Origin: DASTFP01 sp963744345
Lineage (GTDB): Bacteria; Verrucomicrobiota; Verrucomicrobiia; Chthoniobacterales; Terrimicrobiaceae
Assembly (NCBI GenBank): GCA_963744345.1
Contig: CAVUTD010000004.1
Span: 218,386 to 282,385 of the forward strand
DNA: 64,000 bases
Direction: 5' to 3'
This document shows, in pieces, positions 15,224 through 23,685 of the stretch. Numbering within the stretch: position 1 is the stretch's first letter; every line of letters begins with the position of its first letter. The notes below the pieces were generated by a model. It was not told the origin of the DNA. It worked only from the letters and a program-made list of their open reading frames with translations, and did not search any database. The translations under genes were made by a program, and so were the position numbers.

Positions 15224-16192
15224 TCAACTCGCCTTGCGATGCTGCAAGCAATCGAATGCTACGGCCAGCATCAAAACCGCACCCTTGATAATCATTTGCG
15301 CAAACTGGCTCACGTCAAGCAAGACCAGGCCGTTGCTAAGAACACCCAGGATCAGGACCCCGGCCACCACATTGGAAATCTTGCCGAATCCACCCGTCAC
15401 ACTAACACCACCGAGAACACAGGCTGTCAACACGTCGAATTCCAGTCCTTTGCCAGACAAAACCTGAGCCGAATTCGTCCTGGACAAGATCACGATACCG
15501 GCTATTCCCGCGAAAAATCCCGACAGGGTATAGACCAGATACTTTACATTATTGACTTTTATTCCGGAGAGATTGGCAGCCTGTTCATTGCCGCCCACCG
15601 CGTAAAAATATCGGCCAAAATACGTCTTATTGAGGATGAACGACCCAATCGCCAGGATGATCGCCATGATGATCACCGGAATGGGAATGGGTCCTATATA
15701 TCCCTGCCCGATCACCGCGAAGGATTTGGGAAAACCGTAAATCGGCAGCCCCTTACAAATCAAATACGCTAAACCTTCGATGATAATCAGCATCGCAAGG
15801 GTTACGATCAGGGGCGGCATTCTAATATTGGCAATAATCCATCCATTAGTGAATCCGATCGCTGCGCTCATGATCAAAGCCAAGATGCTCGCCAAAATAG
15901 GATTCATCGCGGCGTTGACCATCAACCACGCTGCGACGATGTTCACCAAGGTAACAACCGACCCAATCGACAGGTCGATGCCCCCCAGCAGCAGAACAAA
16001 CGCGAAGCCGACCGCCGCGATGCCGAGCATAGATACCTGCCTGGCCACATTAAGCAGATTGCTGGAACGGAAAAAATTCTCTGTGGCTATCGAGAAAAAT
16101 ATAATCAGCACCAGAAGCACGACATATATTCCGTATCTTTTTAAGAAATCTACAGCGCCAGCCGCGACCTTAAGTTTTTCAAAGTATTTCAT
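15224..16192 (-). CDS. Sugar/polyol ABC transporter permease, RbsC family
   Basis: A 322-residue inner-membrane permease with about ten hydrophobic segments, the usual RbsC length. Hallmarks are FVLLLGGIDLSIGSVVTL, the cytoplasmic coupling motif region (YAVGGNEQAANLSGI) and TACVLGGVSVTGGFGKISN. It lies between the ATPase gene (21 bp gap) and the kinase-like gene and forms the channel of the importer. Codon use is AT-richer than the flanking dehydrogenases (AAAATAC, ATAATTATC runs), hinting at foreign origin. Substrate probably a pentitol or pentose from context. Confidence 0.92.
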   Translation of the reverse strand: MKYFEKLKVAAGAVDFLKRYGIYVVLLVLIIFFSIATENFFRSSNLLNVARQVSMLGIAAVGFAFVLLLGGIDLSIGSVVTLVNIVAAWLMVNAAMNPILASILALIMSAAIGFTNGWIIANIRMPPLIVTLAMLIIIEGLAYLICKGLPIYGFPKSFAVIGQGYIGPIPIPVIIMAIILAIGSFILNKTYFGRYFYAVGGNEQAANLSGIKVNNVKYLVYTLSGFFAGIAGIVILSRTNSAQVLSGKGLEFDVLTACVLGGVSVTGGFGKISNVVAGVLILGVLSNGLVLLDVSQFAQMIIKGAVLMLAVAFDCLQHRKAS

Positions 16193-16213
16193 TTGGAATA
16201 TTCCTAGGCTTTT

Positions 16214-17692
16214 TCAGGATCGGGACGCAAAGGCCATGATGGTTTCTTGATTAAATTCCGCTCGATTCAACATTCCGGAAATCCGACCTTCCCGCAGAAC
16301 GATAATTCTATCCGACATCCCCATGACTTCTTCCATTTCTGAAGAAATCATCAGCACCGCCTTGCCCGATTCGACCAGTAAATTCACTAAGGCGTAAATT
16401 TCCGATTTCGCCCCCACATCGATCCCCCTGGTCGGTTCATCGAAAATGACGAGGGTCGGTTCCGACGCCAGCCATCTGGCGATAATGACCTTTTGCTGGT
16501 TGCCGCCGCTCAGGTTTTTAATCTTCTGCTCGATCGTCGGGGTTTTGATCCTGATGGCATCTTTATAGTAATTGGCGATACGCTTTTCTTCGGTCTTATT
16601 GACCGTGAAGAATTTGGATATCCTTTCAATGATCGCCATGCTGATATTGCCCCTGATGTCTACTTCCATCAGTGCGCCCTGCTTTTTCCGGTCTTCGGGC
16701 ACCAGGGCAATCCCGGTGTCAATGGCTTCTCGAGGCGATTTCGGATCGCTCTGCTTGCCATTGAGGACCACGGCTCCCCCAGTTTTCCGCTTCGCTCCAA
16801 AAAGCACTTCCGCCAGCTCCGTTCGACCTGCGCCAATCAGTCCCGCAAATCCCACCACTTCGCCTTTTCGGATTTGAAAGGTGACATCGTGCACCCCGTT
16901 GCCGGTTAAATTCTGGACATCCAGCAAAACCTCATCAGAAATGCAATCCTTTCGCTTAGGGTAGGTTTCTTTTAACTCCCGACCAACCATGAGTTTGACA
17001 AGGTCGTCCAGATTCGTGTCCTTCGTGTTTAACGTGGCAATTTTTTGACCATCCCTCAGCACGGTGATACGATCTGTCAGCCTGAAAATTTCCTCCATCC
17101 GATGCGAAATGTAGATGATCGTGACCCCTGAGGCCTTCAGCTTCTCGACCATTTCATAAAGCCGTTCCGCCTCGGCCTTGGTTAACGGCGCCGACGGCTC
17201 GTCCATGATCAAAACATTCGCCTTTTGCGAGATGGCTTTGGCGATTTCGACGAGCTGTTGATAACCAACCGTCAGATTACTAACCAATTCGTTCGGATCG
17301 ATATCGATATTGAACTGCTTGAAGATGGCTTCAGATTCCCTGACCATAGCCTTCTTATCGATAATGATCCCTTTGCGAATGGCTCTTCCTAAAAAGATAT
17401 TCTCCGCTACAGAAAGTTCCCCCACCAGATTGAATTCCTGATAAATGACCCCAATGCCGTTTTCTTCAGAAGACGCGGGGGTGAGAGACGAAAACTCCTT
17501 GCCTTGGACAATGATCTTGCCGTGATCCGGCACGACTGCGCCCGTGCAACTCTTGATCAACGTCGATTTGCCTGCCCCGTTCTCCCCGACCAAGGCATGC
17601 GCTTCGCCTTTGACCACGTCAATGCTGACGTCGTTCAGCGCAACGACGCCTGGATATCTCTTCGTGATATTTTGTAACTGCAAAATATACAT
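16214..17692 (-). CDS. Sugar/polyol ABC transporter ATP-binding protein, RbsA family
   Basis: A 492-residue tandem ATPase. The first cassette (about 1-235) has Walker A GENGAGKSTLI, signature-position LTVGYQQLVEIAKA and Walker B VLIMDEPSAPLT. The second cassette (about 250-492) has the degenerate Walker A GLIGAGRTELAE typical of this family, LSGGNQQKVIIARWL and LVIFDEPTRGIDVGA. Full length. It sits between binding protein (119 bp upstream) and permease, in the order usual for rbs-like operons. Confidence 0.95.
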   Translation of the reverse strand: MYILQLQNITKRYPGVVALNDVSIDVVKGEAHALVGENGAGKSTLIKSCTGAVVPDHGKIIVQGKEFSSLTPASSEENGIGVIYQEFNLVGELSVAENIFLGRAIRKGIIIDKKAMVRESEAIFKQFNIDIDPNELVSNLTVGYQQLVEIAKAISQKANVLIMDEPSAPLTKAEAERLYEMVEKLKASGVTIIYISHRMEEIFRLTDRITVLRDGQKIATLNTKDTNLDDLVKLMVGRELKETYPKRKDCISDEVLLDVQNLTGNGVHDVTFQIRKGEVVGFAGLIGAGRTELAEVLFGAKRKTGGAVVLNGKQSDPKSPREAIDTGIALVPEDRKKQGALMEVDIRGNISMAIIERISKFFTVNKTEEKRIANYYKDAIRIKTPTIEQKIKNLSGGNQQKVIIARWLASEPTLVIFDEPTRGIDVGAKSEIYALVNLLVESGKAVLMISSEMEEVMGMSDRIIVLREGRISGMLNRAEFNQETIMAFASRS

Positions 17693-17811
17693 AATTATTT
17701 ATGCATCGCGATGCTATGCCCGTAATTGCCTCGCTTGAATGTATGGCCTGGCGAAACGCACTGCGGGCATTCCAGGCCATACACACAAGGTGAATTCATA
17801 CAGTTGACGGC

Positions 17812-18759
17812 TCACTTGTTGAGGTATTCATCAACATTCTCTTTAGTTACAGGAATCAATTCGCGATAGACCTCTTTCTTTTCTATCGGTTTTCCAGAAG
17901 CCAATTGGTCAACCATTTCCCAAACTTTTTCAGCTATGACTTTAGGGGTGCCAGTGATCGTCACACTCATTCTGACGCCTTCATTGTTCTTCATAGCGGT
18001 AAGTTCCGGTTGGGTTGCATCAGCTGCGAAGATACCGAAGTCGTCGGTGATTTTTCCGCCGGCCTTGGCCGCTTCATTGGCACCTACTGAGCCACCTCCG
18101 CCAATGCATCCCACAACTTTTACATCAGGGTTGGCCTGGAAAATCGTTTCCATCTTGCTAATGCCTTCCGCAGGATTGATGGCGCTTGTTTCTGCGACGA
18201 TTTTTGCGTTTGGCGCCAACTTGGTAACGGCCTCCTTAATACCATTACCCCGTGCAAGCAAGATCGGCAATTGCGGGTAATTAAGTATTGCGACCTTTGC
18301 TTTGCCGCCCAGTTTTTCATTGATCCACTTTGCAGCGTGTTCGCCGATCAGATAACCCAATTTATGATTGTCGATCAGCCAGGCGATATCGGAGTTCTCA
18401 AGGTTGTCGTCCCACGCGAGGACTTTTACCCCCTTTTCCCTTGCTTGTTTTAAAGCGTCTTCAACCCCCGCGGGGTCAGCTGGATGGACAATCAGAACAT
18501 TGACGCCGCTTGAGACGAAGTTTTCGATTTGAGTGATTTGCTTGTTAACATTGCTTTCACAGGCAACAAAATTCAAACTTCCACCCTTGGAATCAACCTC
18601 CTTTTTGATAGCCTGGCAATAGCCTGCCCATGTCGGATTGCTTAGATCCTGTACGGCCATCCCGACTTTGGGGCCCTTCTCTTTTGAGCTTGCCGCTGTC
18701 AGGCCTGCTATCATGACCAGCAGCACACCGAATAGGTTTTTGATATAGTGTTTTTTCAT
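17812..18759 (-). CDS. Periplasmic sugar/polyol-binding protein (RbsB-like), copy 1
   Basis: A 315-residue type I periplasmic binding protein. Signal peptide MKKHYIKNLFGVLLVMIAGL with cleavage near AASS. The two lobes show GMAVQDLSNPTWAGYC, NVLIVHPADPAGVEDALKQA, VKVLAWDDNLENSD, and KMETIFQANPDVKVVGCIGG. The start at 18759 gives a clean signal peptide; a longer frame to 18951 does not. It is first in the operon with the ATPase and permease. A near-duplicate gene lies at 22052-22999. The Trp/Asp-rich contacts differ from ribose-binding protein, so a polyol ligand is plausible but unproven. Confidence 0.9.
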   Translation of the reverse strand: MKKHYIKNLFGVLLVMIAGLTAASSKEKGPKVGMAVQDLSNPTWAGYCQAIKKEVDSKGGSLNFVACESNVNKQITQIENFVSSGVNVLIVHPADPAGVEDALKQAREKGVKVLAWDDNLENSDIAWLIDNHKLGYLIGEHAAKWINEKLGGKAKVAILNYPQLPILLARGNGIKEAVTKLAPNAKIVAETSAINPAEGISKMETIFQANPDVKVVGCIGGGGSVGANEAAKAGGKITDDFGIFAADATQPELTAMKNNEGVRMSVTITGTPKVIAEKVWEMVDQLASGKPIEKKEVYRELIPVTKENVDEYLNK

Positions 18760-19208
18760 TGGATTTGATGATGTTTGCTTGATTTTATGATCTGGGCAAT
18801 GCCTTTTCAGGCCCCGGGTTGATGCAGAGAAGGATTGCGACGCTGGAGCGGTTTCGTAAACCGATTGGGCGGGAAAGGGGCCCGGCCGATCCGCACATCG
18901 CAGGTGAAGATGACGGCGGTCCGCCGATTCGATATTCGAAATGTTGAGCACGTTGGGTTCCGACGAACCCGATTTCGATTCTCATCTTGCGCCTCATGCT
19001 TACTCGTGAATAAGATGACTGACAGGCATACGAGATGCTCTTTTCATGGGTCTCTTCTTGTTCTCGGCAGCGTTGAGGGGTTGCTTGGTAAGACGTTCTT
19101 TCGCCGTGGGGCACAACACAACGATTTGTTCCGCTCAAAATTATATCCAGCTTGAATCTTCAGTGAATAGCGCTAATTTGCGCAAAAAGATCGCAAAAAG
19201 ATCGCAAT
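18760..19208. promoter_or_regulatory. Divergent control region between importer operon and XylR-like regulator
   Basis: No gene. It holds control-region copy B (19101-19250, overlapping the regulator start). The part near 18850-18930 is weakly similar to 23250-23315 upstream of binding-protein copy 2 (shared GATCCGCAC and GAAGATGAC blocks). AATAGCGCTAATTTGCGCAA and a tandem AAAAGATCGC (19180-19206) just before the regulator ATG are the likely regulator-binding elements (inference). Confidence 0.6.
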
Positions 19209-19250
19209 ATGCGCACGCGTCCTAAGCGCACAGTTCTGCTAGCAATAACT
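19101..19250 (+). repeat. Copy B of the regulator 5' region (the one joined to the intact gene)
   Basis: Contains TCGCCGTGGGGCACAACA, CTTCAGTGAATAGCGCTAAT with TTGCGCA, then ATGCGCACGCG and the first codons of the regulator through GTTCTGCTAGCAATAACT. Copies A (14301-14440) and C (21536-21684) match across the same span, so the repeat unit includes both the promoter and about the first 13 codons. Confidence 0.8.
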
Positions 19251-20375
19251 TCCGCGACCCACCACGGTTTCTACCGGGGCGCATCGCGGTACACGGTACA
19301 GCATCACTGGCATTTGGTGGCCGATACAATCTATGCGTCCATGGTCCCGATAGGGTGGAAAGGCGATGGCATCCTCTCTTTTGTGGGATATTGGGAAGAG
19401 CTCGCCAATTACGTAAAGTCGGCAGACGTGCCCGCGGTTGAAATTTCGTCCGTTCGCCAGGATTTAGGCTTGCCTCATGTTGGTGAAGATAACGAGGCGA
19501 TCGGCCGTCTGGCTTCTGAGCATCTTCTTGAGCGTAATTTCAAGAGCTTTGCGTGGGCTCCATTCTGGGACGATCAAGTGAACAAAGAGCGCTATCTCGG
19601 TTTTTCACGATCCCTACAGGCCGCTGGATATGAGTGTGTTCGACTGATTCCAGTAAGCAATCGTAAAGCGGCCTCCCACAGCAGGCATCTAAACTGGACC
19701 TTGCGCCGCAGCTCGCTGATCCGCGCGATTCGCTCGTTACATCATCCTGTCGGTATTTTCTGCTACAATGACTATGTTGCTACGGATATCATGGATGCGT
19801 GCATTGAGGCAGAAATCCATATTCCGCAAGAAGTTGCGGTCATTGGAGTGGATAATGATCCAATCCTTTGTGAGTGTGCGCAAGTGCCACTAACCAGCGT
19901 ACGACACGATCTTGAGGGAATGGCCTATCAGGCAGCTGCCTTATTGGATCGATTGATGGAGGGTCAGGCGCCGCCTAGAGTGCCGGAGCGAATAGCGCCA
20001 AAAGGAGTCATAACTCGAAAGAGCACAGATGTGCTCGCCATTGAACATCCGGAGGTGGCTAAAGCTAGCCGCTACATACAGGCCAATTTCCCCCGAAAAG
20101 ACTTGTCGGTTTCTTCTGTCGTCGAGGCCTGCAACTTATCTCGCCGATTTCTGGAAAAGGCATTTCGAAAGGAGCTTGATCGCAGCATCCTAGCTGAAAT
20201 TCTGCGAATCCGCGTGAATCATGCCCGCACGCTGTTGGAATCCACGGACTTGTCCATTGCTACTGTGGCGATGAAATCCGGGTTTGGAAACCTCAATCAT
20301 TTCTTCCGCGTTTTTCGCACTCATAATAAAATGACCCCGCGTGCATTTCGTCTGGCGAACAAGAGCGCAGCATGA
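19209..20375 (+). CDS. XylR-like transcriptional regulator (LacI-type sensor plus AraC helix-turn-helix)
   Basis: A 388-residue activator or repressor of the XylR type. Residues 1-280 form a periplasmic-binding-protein-like sensor without an N-terminal DNA-binding domain (VLLAITSATHHGFYRGASRY, VGEDNEAIGRLASEHLLER, EVAVIGVDNDPILCECA). Residues about 285-385 are an AraC-family double helix-turn-helix (SVSSVVEACNLSRRFLEKAF, SIATVAMKSGFGNLNHFFRV-FR, MTPRAFR). It is divergent from the importer operon, so it most likely controls that operon in response to the imported sugar or polyol. Two further copies of its 5' region lie elsewhere in the island. Confidence 0.92.
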   Translation: MRTRPKRTVLLAITSATHHGFYRGASRYTVQHHWHLVADTIYASMVPIGWKGDGILSFVGYWEELANYVKSADVPAVEISSVRQDLGLPHVGEDNEAIGRLASEHLLERNFKSFAWAPFWDDQVNKERYLGFSRSLQAAGYECVRLIPVSNRKAASHSRHLNWTLRRSSLIRAIRSLHHPVGIFCYNDYVATDIMDACIEAEIHIPQEVAVIGVDNDPILCECAQVPLTSVRHDLEGMAYQAAALLDRLMEGQAPPRVPERIAPKGVITRKSTDVLAIEHPEVAKASRYIQANFPRKDLSVSSVVEACNLSRRFLEKAFRKELDRSILAEILRIRVNHARTLLESTDLSIATVAMKSGFGNLNHFFRVFRTHNKMTPRAFRLANKSAA

Positions 20376-20445
20376 AGTTCGAAACAGTCTCCCGAAGAGG
20401 TCGATCGCTGCGACGGAGAGAAGTTGGAGCCGACAGGGCATAACG

Positions 20446-21174
20446 CTAAAACGATTCTCTAATTATTGAGAGCATTTCAGCGTCGGTCGGAATTTTTGGA
20501 TTTTTTGTGTAATCCGGAAGCACCATCGACTGTCTGGCGAGTGCGGATAATTCCTCCTCCGGAACACCCAGCTGCTTCAAGGAGTAATCTAGCTCGATGC
20601 GAGCCAGAAACTTCTCAAACAATTCTAGGCTCGTCTGAGCTGCCATCTCATCATCGGCCTGATGCAGTGAAGTATCCAGAATCCGCCCGAGCTTCGAAAA
20701 TTGGGGTATCGCGGATTTCCAGGAAAACTTCATACATGCCCGATAGATACTGGCGAGCGCTGCGCCATGAGCGACGCCCGGGTACATACCGCCGAGCGCC
20801 ATCGCAATTCCATGGGGTAGAGTTGTTCCGGCCGCGCAAATGGACAGACCCGCCAAGGTGTCTGCCCAAGCTAAACTGCTTCGACCCCTAAGATTGTGGC
20901 CATCCTGTATCAAAGCTGGCAAATCAGTGATCACTCGTCGGATGGCTTCCCATGCCACAATTTCTGACATCGGATTACTGCCTGGGTTCAGTGACGATTC
21001 AAATGCGTGGCAGAACACATCGAATCCTGTAACAGCAGTGATTTTGGCTGGAACTGATAGCGTCAATTCAGGATCCCCCCAGCATGCCGCCCGGAGGGCA
21101 GACAGTCCCAGAGGATTTCGCCAAAAGTGTAGAATTCGGTATTCATAAGCGGGAGAGGTTATGCCTGGCGCACT
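20446..21174 (-). pseudogene. C-terminal part of an iron-containing alcohol dehydrogenase
   Basis: The conserved C-terminal half of group III Fe-dependent dehydrogenases is present: GDPELTLSVPAKITAVTGFD, then the first iron-site His (VFCHAFES), and the later iron-site histidines in GTTLPHGIAMALGG and GVAHGAALA. The first methionine of a conventional frame is at 21066, but homologous sequence continues upstream without a start (GITSPAYEY at about 21165) to an in-frame TGA at 21175. The N-terminal NAD-binding half, about 170 residues, is absent. It is therefore a 5'-deleted gene that cannot work as a dehydrogenase. Confidence 0.8.
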
Positions 21175-21335
21175 TCATACGGCAGCCGGCTCGTAGATGA
21201 ACACGAGGTCCTTGTCCGTGCCCTTGGGATCAGTGGAGCGCTCGAACACGAAAAGATCCTCCGTCCCGATTGATGCAGTGCTCCATGCCCGCCTGGAAAT
21301 GGAGCTGGTCGTCTAACCCGCGCCTCGGCCGCGAA
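21175..21335 (-). pseudogene. C-terminal fragment of an unidentified protein fused to the dehydrogenase remnant
   Basis: On the minus strand, immediately before the Fe-dehydrogenase remnant, a frame reads DLFVFERSTDPKGTDKDLVF then IYEPAAV and a stop; one base shifted upstream are residues like LDDQLHFQAGMEH. It reads like the well-conserved end of a real protein but I do not recognise the family. A deletion apparently joined its end to the middle of the dehydrogenase. Confidence 0.4.
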
Positions 21336-21469
21336 CGTAAAAGTAAGCTCTCGTAAGGAGTATCAACATTTAAATGGGATTTCGCGGGTTAGGCCATCGT
21401 AGAAGTTCAGGCTGGCACTCTGTCAAAATCTCATTGGCGCTCGGCACGCTGTTCGTCGGGCATATAGCA

Positions 21470-21684
21470 GAGATGCAAAATGCCTTTCATACTTTTCTTC
21501 TTGTTCTAGGAAGTGGTTGTTTGGTGAGACGTTCTTCGCCGTTGGGTACGGCGGAAGATTCGTTTTGGGAGGGAGCTTGTTGCTCGCAGTTATAGGCAGC
21601 TTGGATCTTCGATGAATAGCGCTAATTTGCGCACAAAATCTCGCAACATGCGCACGCATCGCAAGCGCACAGTTCTGCTAGCAA
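21470..21684 (+). repeat. Copy C of the regulator 5' region
   Basis: Matches copy B from about 19028 to 19250 (TCTTCTTGTTCT, GAGACGTTCTTCGCCG, GATGAATAGCGCTAATTTGC, ATGCGCACGCA, AAGCGCACAGTTCTGCTAGC). The ATG is kept and 12 codons are open (ending GTT CTG CTA GCA AGG) before TAG, so it is a decapitated remnant with the full promoter. It lies just before the binding-protein remnant at 21788. Confidence 0.8.
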
Positions 21685-21787
21685 GGTAGTGTCCGGAAGT
21701 TCCGCAAAAGGTGTTTTGTTCCCAGGCAGTCAGACCTGTGTAGTTGAAGAATTCGAGGTTCCCTCACTGGTGGTGGGGAAGTGTTGA

Positions 21788-22010
21788 TTGAGTAGCGAGT
21801 TCTTTATCGTCAGTGTTGATGGTTCTCCCGACGGAGTCGCGGCCCTCAAGTCCCAGGGAAGCTTGTTCGAGGCTACTGCCGCTCACGACCCCTCGCCATG
21901 GCGCAAAAGGCCGTGGAAGTTGGCGCAGATAAGGGCAAGAAACCGGAAAGTGATACGACTCTCATTCCTATAAAATCTGATGGCCTGGCGATATCCGATG
22001 CGGACATTGC
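21788..22010 (+). pseudogene. 3' remnant of a periplasmic sugar-binding protein gene
   Basis: The frame reads EFFIVSVDGSPDGVAALKSQ, then GSLFEATAAHDP, closely matching the end of the intact binding protein at 29780-30730 (EFFIVGVDGSPDGATTLKSK). After DP the homology moves one frame (MAQKAVEVGADKGKKPE, TLIPIK), so there is a frameshift near 21890. The N-terminal two thirds are missing. It is on the plus strand, while the neighbouring binding-protein copy 2 is on the minus strand and is a different subfamily. Confidence 0.75.
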
Positions 22011-22051
22011 CAGGCCATTCAACGCAAACGTCAAATCATAGGATTGGCCGC

Positions 22052-22999
22052 TTACTTCTGTAAGTACTGGTCAACATTCTCTTTCGTTACGGGAATCAAC
22101 TCGCGATAGATCTCTTTCTTCTCCACTGGTTTTCCCGAAGCCAATTGGTCGACCATTTTCCAAACTTCTTCGGCGATCTTTTTATCGCTGCCGGTGATCC
22201 TTACGCTCATGCGGACGCCCTCATTGTTCTTCATAGCCTGCAGTTCCGGCTGGGTTGCATCAGCTGCGAAGATCCCGAAGTCCTCGGTGATTTTTCCTCC
22301 TGCCTTGGCCGCTTCATTGGCCCCCACCGAGCCACCAGCGCCGATGCAGCCAACAACTTTTACATTTGGGTTGGACTGGAAAATCGTTTCCATCTTGGTA
22401 ATGCCTTCTGCAGGATTGATGGCACTGGTCTCTGCTACGATTTTCGCATTTGGCGCCCCCTTGGTAATGGCTTCTTTAATGCCCTGTCCTCGTTCAAGCA
22501 AGATCGGCAACTGCGGGTAATTAAGTATGGCGACCTCTGCTTTTCCGCCAAGTTTTTCATTGATCCACTTCGCAGCCTGTTCGCCGATCGCGTTACCCAA
22601 TTTACGATTGTCGATCAGCCAGGCCATATCGGCGTTCTCAAGGTTGTCGTCCCACGCGAGGACTTTTACCCCCTTTTCCCTTGCTTGTTTTAAAGCGTCT
22701 TCAACCCCCGCCGGGTCAGCTGGATGAACAATCAAAACATCGGCGCCGCTTGCGACGAAGTTTTCGATTTGAGTGATTTGTTTGTTAACATTGCTTTCAC
22801 AGGAAACATAAGTCAGATTTCCACCCTTGGAATCGACCTCCTTTTTGATAGCCTGACAATAGCCTGCCCACGTCGGATTGCTTAAATCCTGTACGGCCAT
22901 GCCAACTTTAGGGCCCTTGTCTTTTGCATTTGCCGCTGTGACGCTTACCATCGTGACCAGCAGCACACCTAATGTGTTCTTTAGATATCGTGTTTTCAT
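22052..22999 (-). CDS. Periplasmic sugar/polyol-binding protein (RbsB-like), copy 2
   Basis: A 315-residue paralogue of the protein at 17812-18759, same length and mostly identical (for example GMAVQDLSNPTWAGYC, GVEDALKQAREKGVKVLAWD, ELIPVTKENVDQYL), with substitutions around SNVLIV versus GADVLIV, YLIGEH versus NAIGEQ and GTPKV versus GSDKK. Signal peptide MKTRYLKNTLGVLLVTMVSV. There is no ATPase or permease beside it, so it probably uses the importer at 15224-17692 as an alternative receptor (inference). Intact and probably expressed. Confidence 0.9.
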   Translation of the reverse strand: MKTRYLKNTLGVLLVTMVSVTAANAKDKGPKVGMAVQDLSNPTWAGYCQAIKKEVDSKGGNLTYVSCESNVNKQITQIENFVASGADVLIVHPADPAGVEDALKQAREKGVKVLAWDDNLENADMAWLIDNRKLGNAIGEQAAKWINEKLGGKAEVAILNYPQLPILLERGQGIKEAITKGAPNAKIVAETSAINPAEGITKMETIFQSNPNVKVVGCIGAGGSVGANEAAKAGGKITEDFGIFAADATQPELQAMKNNEGVRMSVRITGSDKKIAEEVWKMVDQLASGKPVEKKEIYRELIPVTKENVDQYLQK

Positions 23000-23685
23000 T
23001 TGATTTTGGTTATTGTTTGATTGTTTTGTGATCTAAGAATCGCTTCTTCCAGGCCCGTCGTGGAGGAGGTCCCATCCGGAGGAGCGAGATTTAATTCTCA
23101 CGACGCGACCTGCAGACACCGATACCTCCTCTCGGGCTCCTCGCCCGCTGGTGTGCGCTCCAGCGTCGAAACGATTCCTTAACTCGTCTTTCGAACCGCC
23201 GTTTCGATGCAAGGTTCGGTAATTCGATCTGTTGAGAGCCGTATGTCGAGAAACCGGTTTCGTTAAACTGGTCTCGTTGGATCCGCACGTCGGAAGCGAA
23301 GATGACCCCTCCGCTGCCTTAATACCGCGATGGTTCAAGCGGGTTTCGACTTCGACTTTTCGGTCCATGGTGGTGGCGACATTTCGCAAAGCCCCAGCAG
23401 CCATGAGCCTGTGATCGATTTCAGTGAGCCAGGAGCTGCTGGCAACTTTTTTTGTCATGGGGAGATTTTAGATTCAAGACCACAGCACCTAGCTCGCGAG
23501 CGTTCCATTGGAATCCTTTACACGGAGATAAATATTCTCTAGCAATCTCACCAGCGTCGGGTGAGCAGATCAATTTTTTGGTTGGAGGTAGTTCTTTACT
23601 TAGCACAATTAAGAAAAATCGCTGCGATGCGTCGTCATTTGTACCTCTCGGCGAGAGAAAAGAGGAGAGGTGCGAATTGTGCAAA
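23000..23685. other. 686-bp gap without a recognisable gene
   Basis: Several short frames exist (for example 23033-23458 on the minus strand) but none has a recognisable domain or sensible composition. A block near 23250-23315 is weakly similar to the region upstream of binding-protein copy 1, consistent with the duplication of gene plus upstream DNA. The remainder shows nothing I can name. Confidence 0.5.

Noticed and set aside
23033..23458. 141-codon minus-strand frame between binding-protein copy 2 and dhaKL
   Set aside because: Composition is unlike neighbouring proteins, no domain, and part of it matches non-coding upstream DNA of the other binding-protein copy.
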